Shown here piece after piece: positions 1 through 6,062 of a stretch of 6,062 nt of DNA. The stretch is from an uncultured Klebsiella sp. (GTDB lineage Bacteria > Pseudomonadota > Gammaproteobacteria > Enterobacterales > Enterobacteriaceae). The DNA lies in the NCBI GenBank assembly GCA_902490055.1, contig CABUCP010000218.1, forward strand, positions 1 to 6,062, written 5' to 3'. Within the stretch, counting starts at the first letter, position 1, and each line of letters opens with the position of its first letter. The notes beneath the pieces were generated by a model. That model made no database searches. It had not been told where the DNA came from and saw only the letters and a program-made list of their open reading frames with translations. A program made the position numbers and the translations under genes.

Positions 1-15
1 TACGAGAATATTAAT

Positions 16-1335
16 ATGAATATGACCTCTCGCCCTACAGCAAAAGACATCCCTCGCCAGCGTTGGCTGAGAATTATTCCGCCGATCCTCATCGCTTGTA
101 TTATTTCCTATATGGACCGCGTTAATATCGCGTTTGCTATGCCGGGCGGTATGGATGCTGAATTAGGTATTTCCGCCACCATGGCGGGACTCGCTGGCGG
201 TATTTTCTTTATTGGTTATTTATTTTTACAGGTCCCTGGCGGAAAAATTGCCGTCCACGGCAGCGGCAAGAAATTTATCGGCTGGTCGCTGGTTGCCTGG
301 GCCATTATTTCTGTGCTGACTGGCCTGATTACTAATCAGTATCAGCTGCTGGTCCTGCGTTTTTTATTGGGGGTGGCGGAAGGCGGTATGCTGCCAGTCG
401 TACTGACGATGATCAGCAACTGGTTCCCGGATGCTGAACGCGGCCGCGCCAACGCCATTGTGATCATGTTCGTCCCGATTGCCGGGATCATCACCGCCCC
501 GCTCTCGGGCTGGATCATCACCGTCCTCGACTGGCGCTGGCTGTTTATCATTGAAGGTCTGCTGTCGGTAGTGGTGCTGGCGCTGTGGGCGTACACCGTC
601 TATGACCGCCCGCAGGAAGCGCGCTGGATATCGGATGCGGAAAAAAATTATCTGGTCGAAACGCTGGCGGCGGAGCAAAAGGCGATTGCCGGTACCGAAG
701 TCAAAAACGCCTCGCTCGGCGCGGTACTCTCAGACAAAACAATGTGGCAGCTCATCGCCCTTAACTTCTTTTATCAAACCGGGATTTACGGCTACACCCT
801 GTGGCTGCCCACCATTCTTAAAGAACTGACCCACAGCAGCATGGGGCAAGTCGGCATGCTTGCCATTCTGCCCTACGTCGGCGCAATTGCCGGCATGTTC
901 CTCTTCTCCTCGCTTTCCGACCGCACCGGCAAACGCAAGCTGTTCGTCTGCCTGCCGCTGATCGGCTTCGCGCTCTGCATGTTCCTCTCGGTGGCGTTAA
1001 AAAACCAGGTCTGGCTGGCCTATGCCGCGCTGGTCGGCTGCGGCTTCTTCCTGCAGTCCGCCGCAGGGGTGTTCTGGACCATTCCGGCTCGCCTGTTTAG
1101 CGCCGAAATGGCCGGCGGCGCCCGCGGAGTCATCAACGCCCTTGGCAATCTCGGCGGTTTCTGCGGCCCTTACGCCGTTGGCGTGTTGATAACGCTCTAC
1201 AGCAAAGATGCCGGCGTCTATTGCCTGGCTATCTCACTGGCGCTGGCGGCCCTGATGGCGCTGCTGCTGCCGGCGAAATGCGATGCCGGCGCAGCGCCCG
1301 TAAAGACCATGAATCCGCGTAAACACGCAGCCTGA
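16..1335 (+). CDS. yiaX2: MFS transporter YiaX2, anion:cation symporter (ACS) type
   Basis: This is a 439-residue inner-membrane transporter with about 12 hydrophobic segments, the usual length for the ACS family of MFS sugar-acid importers. After a basic N-terminus, TM1 carries the family motif SYMDRVN with D34, R35 and N37. TM4 has R115 and E122 in RFLLGVAEGG. D34 and E122 sit like the proton-coupling acidic pair of the galactonate transporter DgoT. A motif A-like loop follows TM2 (GGKIAVHGSGKK, about 75-86), and a second one, SDRTGKRK, lies at 301-308 after the central cytoplasmic loop. The start at 16 has GAGAA at 4-8 at good spacing; a second in-frame ATG at 22 is possible. The gene leads directly into lyxK, so the likely cargo is ascorbate, 2,3-diketo-L-gulonate or a related acid; the exact substrate is inferred, not visible. 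The name rests on resemblance to the Klebsiella YiaX2 protein and on the matching gene order. Confidence 0.9.
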   Translation: MNMTSRPTAKDIPRQRWLRIIPPILIACIISYMDRVNIAFAMPGGMDAELGISATMAGLAGGIFFIGYLFLQVPGGKIAVHGSGKKFIGWSLVAWAIISVLTGLITNQYQLLVLRFLLGVAEGGMLPVVLTMISNWFPDAERGRANAIVIMFVPIAGIITAPLSGWIITVLDWRWLFIIEGLLSVVVLALWAYTVYDRPQEARWISDAEKNYLVETLAAEQKAIAGTEVKNASLGAVLSDKTMWQLIALNFFYQTGIYGYTLWLPTILKELTHSSMGQVGMLAILPYVGAIAGMFLFSSLSDRTGKRKLFVCLPLIGFALCMFLSVALKNQVWLAYAALVGCGFFLQSAAGVFWTIPARLFSAEMAGGARGVINALGNLGGFCGPYAVGVLITLYSKDAGVYCLAISLALAALMALLLPAKCDAGAAPVKTMNPRKHAA

Positions 1336-1340
1336 CACCG

Positions 1341-1367
1341 TGCCGGATGGCGTCGCGTCATCCGGCA
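1341..1367. repeat. REP-like palindrome between yiaX2 and lyxK
   Basis: TGCCGGATG at 1341-1349 is repeated inverted as CATCCGGCA at 1359-1367. The loop bases can extend the stem by C-G, G-C and one G-U pair, leaving about three unpaired bases. The core resembles the enterobacterial REP consensus (GCCGGATG...CATCCGGC). The hairpin lies 5 bases after the yiaX2 stop and 16 bases before the lyxK start. It is followed by AAAAC rather than a T-run, so it is not a standard terminator. In other operons such intergenic REPs protect upstream mRNA from 3' exonucleases and tune expression between cistrons; that role here is inferred. Confidence 0.75.
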
Positions 1368-1383
1368 AAACTGGAAGATAAAG

Positions 1384-2889
1384 ATGAGTGAAAAAGAGAC
1401 CTTCTGGCTGGGTATCGATTGTGGCGGTACTTATCTAAAAGCCGGTTTATACAACAGCCAGGGTGAAGAGCGGCGCATCGAGCGCTGTCCTTTACATACT
1501 CTCAGTACGCAGCCGGGTTACGCCGAGCGGGACATGGATCTGCTTTGGCAGCGCTGTCATGAAACCATTGCCAGGCTGCTCACCGCCGCCGGCGTTGACG
1601 GTAAACAAATCAAAGGCATCGCGATATCCGCTCAGGGAAAGGGACTGTTTCTGCTCGATAAGCAGGACCGTCCTTTGGGTAACGCGATGCTCTCCTCCGA
1701 TCGCCGGGCGCTGGATATCGTTCAGCGCTGGCAGCAGGATGGCATCCCTGAACGGCTTTATCCCTTCACCCGCCAGACGCTGTGGACCGGTCATCCCGTC
1801 TCCCTGCTGCGGTGGCTGAAGGAAAATGAGCCGCAGCGGTATGCGCAAATCGGCTGCGTCATGATGGCTCACGATTATCTACGCTGGCGTTTAACCGGCG
1901 TAAAAGGCTGCGAAGAGAGCAACATTTCCGAGTCCAATCTCTACAACATGACTCGCGGGCAATATGACCCGCGCCTGACGCAGTGGCTGGGTATTAGCGA
2001 AATTGACGAGGCGCTGCCGCCAATCGTCGGCCCGGCGGAAATATGCGGGGAAATCACCGCTCAGGCAGCCGCCATTACCGGTCTGGCGACGGGTACGCCC
2101 GTTGTCGGCGGTTTGTTTGATGTGGTTTCCACCGCGCTCTGCGCGGGCCTTAACGATGAATCAGTGCTCAATGCGGTGATGGGGACCTGGGCGGTCACCA
2201 GCGGGATCACCCGCGGGCTACGCCAGCATGAAGCCCACCCGTACGTTTACGGCCGCTTCGTTAATGAAGGCGAGTACATCGTCCACGAAGCCAGCCCCAC
2301 CTCCTCCGGCAATCTCGAATGGTTTACCGCCCAGTGGGGCGAAACCTCGTTTGCCGAAATTAACCAGGCCGTCGCCAGCCTGCCAAAAGCCGGTAGCGAA
2401 CTCTTCTTTCTGCCGTTCCTTTACGGCAGCAACGCCGGTCTGGAGATGACCTGCGGTTTTTACGGCATGCAGGCGATGCACACCCGCGCGCATCTGCTGC
2501 AGGCGGTGTACGAAGGCGTGGTCTTCAGCCATATGACGCATCTCAACCGTATGCGTGAACGTTTCACCGCGGCGCAAACTCTGCGTGTCACCGGCGGCCC
2601 GGCGCACTCCGATGTTTGGATGCAAATGCTGGCGGACGTCAGCGGCCTGCGCATCGAACTGCCGCAGGTTGAAGAAACCGGCTGCTTTGGCGCCGCGCTT
2701 GCCGCCCGCGTCGGCACCGGCGTGTATCGCAACTTCAGCGAAGCCCTGAATACCTTGCAGCATCCCGTACGCACCCTGTTGCCCGATATGACCGCACACC
2801 ATCTGTACCAGCGCAAATACCGTCACTACCAGGAATTGATTACCGCACTACAGGGCTATCACGCCCGCATTAAGGAGCACACATTATGA
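1384..2889 (+). CDS. lyxK: FGGY-family L-xylulose / 3-keto-L-gulonate kinase LyxK (YiaP)
   Basis: This cytoplasmic ATP-dependent sugar kinase has 501 residues, close to the roughly 498 of E. coli LyxK. The first phosphate-binding loop is GIDCGGT at 10-16. SSDRR at 104-108 is the probable sugar-contact segment. The catalytic base is D246 in GGLFD, equivalent to the conserved Asp of glycerol and xylulose kinases. The second phosphate loop is MGTW at 266-269, and the C-terminal adenosine-binding motif is TGGPAHSD at 403-410. In the yia-sgb pathway the enzyme phosphorylates 3-keto-L-gulonate to its 6-phosphate, and E. coli LyxK also accepts L-xylulose. The immediate downstream gene is the decarboxylase for that product, which favours keto-gulonate as the physiological substrate. 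The start at 1384 has GGAAGA at 1373-1378. The stop overlaps the sgbH start as ATGA (2886-2889). The family is certain from motifs; the substrate is set mainly by context. Confidence 0.92.
   Translation: MSEKETFWLGIDCGGTYLKAGLYNSQGEERRIERCPLHTLSTQPGYAERDMDLLWQRCHETIARLLTAAGVDGKQIKGIAISAQGKGLFLLDKQDRPLGNAMLSSDRRALDIVQRWQQDGIPERLYPFTRQTLWTGHPVSLLRWLKENEPQRYAQIGCVMMAHDYLRWRLTGVKGCEESNISESNLYNMTRGQYDPRLTQWLGISEIDEALPPIVGPAEICGEITAQAAAITGLATGTPVVGGLFDVVSTALCAGLNDESVLNAVMGTWAVTSGITRGLRQHEAHPYVYGRFVNEGEYIVHEASPTSSGNLEWFTAQWGETSFAEINQAVASLPKAGSELFFLPFLYGSNAGLEMTCGFYGMQAMHTRAHLLQAVYEGVVFSHMTHLNRMRERFTAAQTLRVTGGPAHSDVWMQMLADVSGLRIELPQVEETGCFGAALAARVGTGVYRNFSEALNTLQHPVRTLLPDMTAHHLYQRKYRHYQELITALQGYHARIKEHTL
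2871..2877 (+). promoter_or_regulatory. Shine-Dalgarno site of sgbH inside the lyxK 3' end
   Basis: TAAGGAG lies 8 bases before the ATG at 2886, within the last lyxK codons. It fixes the sgbH start at the ATGA overlap and suggests that sgbH can be translated by fresh initiation as well as by coupling. Confidence 0.8.
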
Positions 2890-3548
2890 GCCGACCATTA
2901 CTGCAACTGGCGCTCGACCATACCAGCCTGGAAGCTGCTCAGCGCGACGTCGCGCTGCTGCGCCATCACGTTGATATCGTGGAGGCAGGCACCATTCTGT
3001 GCCTTACCGAAGGTCTCAACGCGGTGAAGGCCCTGCGCGCCCAGTGCCCGGATAAAATTATCGTCGCCGACTGGAAAGTTGCCGATGCCGGCGAGACGCT
3101 TGCTCAACAAGCCTTTGCCGCAGGCGCAAACTGGATGACTATCATCTGCGCCGCGCCGCTGGCCACCGTTGAGAAAGGCCATGCCGTTGCGCAGTCCTGC
3201 GGCGGCGAAATTCAGATTGAACTCTTCGGCAACTGGACCCTGGATGACGCCCGCGATTGGTATCGCATCGGCGTTCGCCAGGCGATTTATCACCGCGGTC
3301 GTGATGCGCAGGCCAGCGGCCAGCAGTGGGGCGAGGCCGATCTGGCGCGCATGAAAGCGCTGTCGGACATCGGCCTGCAGCTCTCGATTACCGGCGGCAT
3401 CACGCCGGCCGATTTACCCCTGTTTAGCGATATTCACGTCAAAGCGTTCATTGCCGGACGCGCGCTGGCGGGCGCGGCGCAGCCTGCGCAGGTTGCTGGC
3501 GACTTCCATGCCCAAATCGACGCCATCTGGGGAGAACAGCATGCGTAA
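2886..3548 (+). CDS. sgbH: 3-keto-L-gulonate-6-phosphate decarboxylase SgbH (YiaQ)
   Basis: This 220-residue cytoplasmic (beta/alpha)8-barrel belongs to the OMP-decarboxylase suprafamily. It converts 3-keto-L-gulonate 6-phosphate to L-xylulose 5-phosphate and CO2, using Mg2+. All the key positions known from the E. coli paralogue UlaD are present with the same numbering: D11, E33, D62, K64, D67, E112, H136, R139, T169 and R192. The barrel-centre motif reads [10 protein letters not shown]. The Trp at 63 and the overall wording match SgbH rather than UlaD, where I recall ADAKIADAG, so I assign the yia-sgb paralogue. The length equals that of E. coli SgbH. The start overlaps the lyxK stop by four bases, and the last eight bases overlap sgbU, consistent with one polycistronic message. 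Databases may label it UlaD-like. Confidence 0.95.
   Translation: MSRPLLQLALDHTSLEAAQRDVALLRHHVDIVEAGTILCLTEGLNAVKALRAQCPDKIIVADWKVADAGETLAQQAFAAGANWMTIICAAPLATVEKGHAVAQSCGGEIQIELFGNWTLDDARDWYRIGVRQAIYHRGRDAQASGQQWGEADLARMKALSDIGLQLSITGGITPADLPLFSDIHVKAFIAGRALAGAAQPAQVAGDFHAQIDAIWGEQHA
3529..3534 (+). promoter_or_regulatory. Shine-Dalgarno site deciding the sgbU start
   Basis: GGGGAG ends 6 bases before the ATG at 3541, inside the sgbH coding sequence. It decides between this start and an in-frame ATG at 3451, which would run far into sgbH and add 30 residues the family lacks. Confidence 0.8.
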
Positions 3549-4401
3549 TCATCCCTTAGGTATCTATGAGAAGGCGTTGGCGAAAAACCTCAGTTGGCCG
3601 GAACGTTTAGTACTGGCGAAAAGCTGCGGTTTTGATTTTGTCGAAATGTCGGTCGATGAAACCGACGAGCGTCTGGCGCGCCTTGACTGGAGCGCGACCC
3701 AGCGCGCCTCGCTGGTCGCGGCGATGCTGGAGACCGGAGTGGCTATTCCGTCAATGTGCCTGTCGGCCCATCGCCGCTTCGCGTTTGGCAGCCGCGATGA
3801 GCCAACCCGCCAGCGGGCCCGCGACATTATGACCAAAGCCATTCAGCTGGCCCGTGATTTAGGGATCCGCACCATTCAGTTAGCCGGGTACGACGTCTAT
3901 TACGAAGAACACGATGACGGTACACAGCAGCGCTTTGCCGAAGGCCTGGCGTGGGCGGTCGAACAGGCCGCGGCGGCGCAGGTCATGCTGGCGGTCGAAA
4001 TCATGGATACCGCTTTTATGAATTCCATCAGCAAATGGAAAAAATGGGATGAGATGCTCGCCTCGCCGTGGTTCAGCGTCTATCCGGACGTCGGCAATCT
4101 GAGCGCCTGGGGCAACGACGTTACCGCCGAGCTGAAATTGGGTATCGACCGCATTGCCGCAATCCATTTGAAGGACACCTTGCCCGTAACCGCGCAATCG
4201 CCGGGTCAGTTCCGCGACGTCCCCTTTGGCGAAGGCTGCGTCGATTTTGTCGGCATCTTCCAGACGCTGCATGAGCTGAACTATCGCGGTTCATTCTTAA
4301 TTGAAATGTGGACAGAAAAAGCCAAAGAGCCGGTGCTGGAAATTATTCAGGCGCGCCGCTGGATAGAAGCGCGGATGCAAGAAGGAGGTTTCACATGTTA
4401 G
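3541..4401 (+). CDS. sgbU: L-ribulose-5-phosphate (L-xylulose-5-phosphate) 3-epimerase SgbU (YiaR)
   Basis: From the start at 3541 the protein has 286 residues, as E. coli SgbU does. It is an AP-endonuclease-2-like TIM barrel that interconverts L-xylulose 5-phosphate and L-ribulose 5-phosphate, the step between SgbH and SgbE. The N-terminal strand PLGIYEKAL and the segments [23 protein letters not shown] and [11 protein letters not shown] are hallmarks of the UlaE/SgbU family. The four divalent-metal ligands are readable: E153 (VEIMD), D183 ([10 protein letters not shown]), H209 (IHLKD) and E255 (LIEMW). Compared with the UlaE sequence as I recall it, the loop between the KDT and PFGEG motifs is about six residues longer. 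It overlaps sgbH by 8 bases and sgbE by 7. It could be annotated as ulaE, but the operon context and length fit sgbU. Confidence 0.94.
   Translation: MRNHPLGIYEKALAKNLSWPERLVLAKSCGFDFVEMSVDETDERLARLDWSATQRASLVAAMLETGVAIPSMCLSAHRRFAFGSRDEPTRQRARDIMTKAIQLARDLGIRTIQLAGYDVYYEEHDDGTQQRFAEGLAWAVEQAAAAQVMLAVEIMDTAFMNSISKWKKWDEMLASPWFSVYPDVGNLSAWGNDVTAELKLGIDRIAAIHLKDTLPVTAQSPGQFRDVPFGEGCVDFVGIFQTLHELNYRGSFLIEMWTEKAKEPVLEIIQARRWIEARMQEGGFTC
4382..4388 (+). promoter_or_regulatory. Strong Shine-Dalgarno site deciding the sgbE start
   Basis: AAGGAGG is a near-perfect anti-16S match, 6 bases before the ATG at 4395 and within the last codons of sgbU. It rules in favour of 4395 over an in-frame ATG at 4308, which lies deep inside sgbU and would add 29 residues absent from the AraD family. 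Confidence 0.88.
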
Positions 4402-5093
4402 AACAATTGAAGTCCGAGGTATTAGCCGCCAACCTGGCGCTGCCTGCGCATCATCTGGTGACGTTCACCTGGGGCAACGTCAGCGCCATCGACGAAACGC
4501 GCAAGCTGATGGTCATTAAGCCATCCGGGGTCGAATACGACGCCATGCGCGCCGAAGACATGGTAGTGGTCGATATCGCCAGCGGCAATATCGTTGAGGG
4601 CGCTAAAAAACCCTCGTCCGATACGCCGACCCATCTGGCGTTGTACCGCCGCTATCCGCAAATCGGCGGTATTGTCCACACCCACTCGCGCCACGCGACA
4701 ATCTGGTCGCAGGCAGGGCTGGATCTGCCGGCCTGGGGCACCACGCACGCTGATTATTTTTATGGCGCAATCCCCTGCACGCGCCTGATGACTGCCGATG
4801 AAATTAACGGAGAGTATGAATATCAGACCGGCGAGGTCATCATTAAGACCTTCGAAGCGCGCGATCTCGACCCAATGCAGATCCCGGCAGTGCTCGTACA
4901 TTCCCACGGTCCGTTCGCATGGGGCAAAAACGCCGCCGATGCCGTGCACAATGCCGTCGTCCTTGAAGAGTGCGCCTATATGGGGCTATTTTCACGCCAG
5001 TTAGCGCCGCACCTGCCGGATATGCAGCCTGAACTGCTCGATAAACACTATCTGCGTAAACACGGCGCTAATGCCTATTACGGACAACGCTAA
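4395..5093 (+). CDS. sgbE: L-ribulose-5-phosphate 4-epimerase SgbE (YiaS)
   Basis: This 232-residue cytoplasmic class II aldolase-fold epimerase converts L-ribulose 5-phosphate to D-xylulose 5-phosphate, the last step before the pentose phosphate pathway. AraD and SgbE of E. coli have 231 residues. With the start at 4395 the numbering agrees exactly with AraD: zinc ligands H95, H97 and H171, conserved D76, catalytic D120 (THADYFYG) and Y229 (AYYG). The phosphate-binding elements are GNVSA at 27-31, KPSG at 42-45 and PSSD at 73-76. The enzyme family is a homotetramer with active sites shared between subunits. The first seven bases overlap the sgbU stop. It is the last gene of the operon, followed after the stop by REP sequences. 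The paralogues AraD and UlaF catalyse the same reaction; the choice of SgbE comes from context. Confidence 0.95.
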   Translation: MLEQLKSEVLAANLALPAHHLVTFTWGNVSAIDETRKLMVIKPSGVEYDAMRAEDMVVVDIASGNIVEGAKKPSSDTPTHLALYRRYPQIGGIVHTHSRHATIWSQAGLDLPAWGTTHADYFYGAIPCTRLMTADEINGEYEYQTGEVIIKTFEARDLDPMQIPAVLVHSHGPFAWGKNAADAVHNAVVLEECAYMGLFSRQLAPHLPDMQPELLDKHYLRKHGANAYYGQR

Positions 5094-5138
5094 CGCCTTA
5101 TCCGGGCTACGAGGCTGACTCAGTAGCCCGGCTAAGCG
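5094..5138. repeat. Head-to-head REP pair (REPIN-like hairpin) after sgbE
   Basis: CGCCTTATCCGGGCTAC at 5094-5110 pairs with GTAGCCCGGCTAAGCG at 5123-5138, with one mismatch and one bulged base around a 12-base loop (5111-5122). Each arm has a GTAG tetranucleotide (reverse strand at 5107-5110, plus strand at 5123-5126) pointing inwards, the arrangement of inverted REP doublets called REPINs, which are spread by RAYT transposases. The left arm starts immediately after the sgbE stop codon. No T-run follows, so it is not a typical intrinsic terminator, but it may stabilise the 3' ends of both convergent messages. Confidence 0.75.
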
Positions 5139-5152
5139 CAGCACGAGCCGGG
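5127..5152. repeat. Single REP hairpin, right half of the REP pair
   Basis: CCCGGCT at 5127-5133 and AGCCGGG at 5146-5152 form a perfect 7-bp stem around a 12-base loop containing GCGCAGC. With the GTAG just upstream (5123-5126) this is a complete REP unit of the kind I recall as common in Klebsiella genomes. It is mutually exclusive with the longer pairing to the left arm at 5094-5110. Confidence 0.65.
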
Positions 5153-5182
5153 AAATGATATATGCCGGAGCCTCATTCGCCC

Positions 5183-5998
5183 CTATGCCGAATTAATATG
5201 CTCTTTGCAGTAGCGCCGCTTCCAGGCCGCGGGAGTCAGGCTGGTATGTTTGCGGAAGATTTTGCGGAAATAGCCGACATCGTTAAAACCGCACTGCCGC
5301 GCCACCTCGCTAAGCGATGATGAATCGCTAATCAACAGCTTCTCCGCCGCCCTTACCCGTTGGCGGTGTAATGCGTCGGTCAACGTTAAATGAAACGCAT
5401 GACGATAAACTCGCCCGAGATAATCCGCATTGCAGTGCAGCTCTTTGGCAAGGGTCGCCGAGGAAAGCGGCAGATGATACTGGGTCAGGATCATCTGCTG
5501 CGCTTTCCACGCCAGCGCATTACCAGGAGTATCGACCGGCAACTCTTCTGCGGCGGCGGAAAGTTGCTGCAAAATCAGCAGTAATATTAATTCCAGTGCG
5601 ACGCTGCGATGAATATTTTCCTGCTCACGCAAGAATTGGCGGAATAGCGAAATAATATATTGAGGTTCAGCTACGCGGGTATGCTGCGGCAGCGCAATTT
5701 TTGGCTGGCATGATGAAACCAACGCCTCCGACGTCATTTCAAAATGAAGCCAGTAGAATTTAAGATCTGCTGGAAATTGTTCCACGCCAACATGTAACCG
5801 CTCCGGCCAAAGTAGCAGACTTTCTCCGGCGCGCACGCAGAATGTCTCCTCATCTTCGCGAATCGTTAATGTCCCTTTTTCAACAAAAATGATCTCCCAG
5901 GACTGTAACTTCCGCGCCGGGTGGCTGCCGACGCCGCGAGAGATAAACAGGCCACCATTTTGGACTTTAATTGGCAGCGGCATGGATAAATTAAGCAT
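5183..5998 (-). CDS. AraC-family transcriptional regulator, unassigned
   Basis: This 271-residue protein has the standard two-domain AraC layout. An N-terminal cupin-like sensing domain covers about residues 30-90 (WEIIFVEKGTLTI, then RAGESLLLWPERLHV and FYWLHFEM). A helical linker (about 115-150, including REQENIHRSVALELILLLIL) leads to the C-terminal DNA-binding domain at about 162-264. The first helix-turn-helix is around 180-200 (ATLAKELHCNADYLGRVYRH). The second is around 228-250 (SLSEVARQCGFNDVGYFRKIF), ending in the AraC signature GFNDVGYFRKIFRK...TPAAW. The effector is unknown; the cupin suggests a sugar or similar small ligand. The gene is convergent with sgbE, so it is not in the catabolic operon. 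Klebsiella yia is reported to be controlled by the IclR-type YiaJ, so this protein more likely serves a gene to the right of the window. The start at 5998 has only a weak AGTGA signal, and an in-frame Met6 codon at 5983-5981 is an alternative. Confidence 0.88.
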   Translation of the reverse strand: MLNLSMPLPIKVQNGGLFISRGVGSHPARKLQSWEIIFVEKGTLTIREDEETFCVRAGESLLLWPERLHVGVEQFPADLKFYWLHFEMTSEALVSSCQPKIALPQHTRVAEPQYIISLFRQFLREQENIHRSVALELILLLILQQLSAAAEELPVDTPGNALAWKAQQMILTQYHLPLSSATLAKELHCNADYLGRVYRHAFHLTLTDALHRQRVRAAEKLLISDSSSLSEVARQCGFNDVGYFRKIFRKHTSLTPAAWKRRYCKEHINSA

Positions 5999-6062
5999 AT
6001 ATATTCACTATTCTATTATCACGACAATAATTAAGTGGATTACGCTTTGATTATTCATCATA
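5999..6062 (-). promoter_or_regulatory. AT-rich upstream region of the AraC-family gene
   Basis: These 64 bases are much richer in A and T than the operon. On the minus strand a GATAAT hexamer (6020-6015) is a fair -10 candidate, but no convincing -35 sits at 16-18 bases. AGTGA (6009-6005), 6 bases before the start codon, is a weak ribosome-binding site. TGAT...ATCA at 6048-6060 is a short dyad that could be part of an operator. The region is cut by the window edge, so a divergent promoter cannot be judged. Confidence 0.4.

Noticed and set aside
1341..1370. Rho-independent terminator after yiaX2.
   Set aside because: The GC-rich hairpin is followed by AAAAC, not a T-run, and the operon clearly continues; a REP reading fits better.
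2218..2826. A 202-codon open frame on the minus strand inside lyxK.
   Set aside because: It lies wholly antisense to a kinase with intact motifs, and its protein is a low-complexity mix with no recognisable domain. Long antisense frames are common in GC-rich coding DNA.
3451..3540. N-terminal extension of SgbU from an upstream in-frame ATG.
   Set aside because: It would overlap sgbH by about 98 bases and add an arginine-rich stretch not found in the family; the ATG at 3541 has a good ribosome site and gives the normal 286 residues.
4308..4394. N-terminal extension of SgbE from an upstream in-frame ATG.
   Set aside because: The ATG at 4395 has a near-perfect AAGGAGG and restores AraD residue numbering exactly.
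4422..4949. A 175-codon minus-strand open frame across sgbE.
   Set aside because: sgbE has every expected catalytic residue in the other strand; the antisense frame has no family resemblance and no ribosome-binding context I could recognise.
5371..5655. Plus-strand open frames opposite the AraC-family gene.
   Set aside because: They are shadows of the regulator's coding sequence, which carries clear helix-turn-helix motifs on the minus strand.
6003..6025. CRP-binding site upstream of the AraC-family gene.
   Set aside because: TCACT and ATCACG are present, but they are not arranged as a TGTGA-N6-TCACA dyad.

Overview
The window reads as part of a chromosomal carbon-catabolism operon from an enterobacterium, most likely Klebsiella or a close relative such as Raoultella. 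The protein-coding content is moderately GC-rich, and the intergenic spaces carry enterobacterial REP-type palindromes. The gene order (MFS transporter, sugar kinase, keto-gulonate-phosphate decarboxylase, 3-epimerase, 4-epimerase) matches the distal part of the Klebsiella yiaKLX1X2PQRS operon. In E. coli the equivalent place upstream of the kinase is held by the TRAP transporter genes yiaMNO.

Layout. Bases 16-1335 encode YiaX2, an MFS transporter. A REP-like palindrome fills the 48-base gap before the kinase gene lyxK/yiaP (1384-2889). Then sgbH/yiaQ (2886-3548), sgbU/yiaR (3541-4401) and sgbE/yiaS (4395-5093) follow without any gap. Each of these genes overlaps the one before it by 4, 8 or 7 bases, and each has its own good Shine-Dalgarno sequence. 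After sgbE there is a head-to-head pair of REP sequences (a REPIN-like hairpin) in the 89-base space before a convergent gene. That gene, 5998-5183 on the minus strand, encodes an AraC-family regulator. The last 64 bases are AT-rich and form its upstream region.

How the genes work together. In the established yia-sgb pathway, an outside gene (yiaK) reduces 2,3-diketo-L-gulonate to 3-keto-L-gulonate. LyxK phosphorylates this at C6, SgbH decarboxylates it to L-xylulose 5-phosphate, SgbU epimerises it at C3 to L-ribulose 5-phosphate, and SgbE epimerises that at C4 to D-xylulose 5-phosphate, which enters the pentose phosphate pathway. YiaX2 presumably imports the acid substrate (ascorbate or a breakdown product). 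The known catalytic and metal-binding residues I could check are present in the three lower-pathway enzymes, so the module looks intact.

The metabolic system is a known one. The points worth a second look are the transporter exchange, the REP/REPIN elements at the two operon junctions, the translational overlaps, and the unassigned AraC-family regulator. I see no mobile genes, RNA genes, CRISPR array or clear rho-independent terminator.
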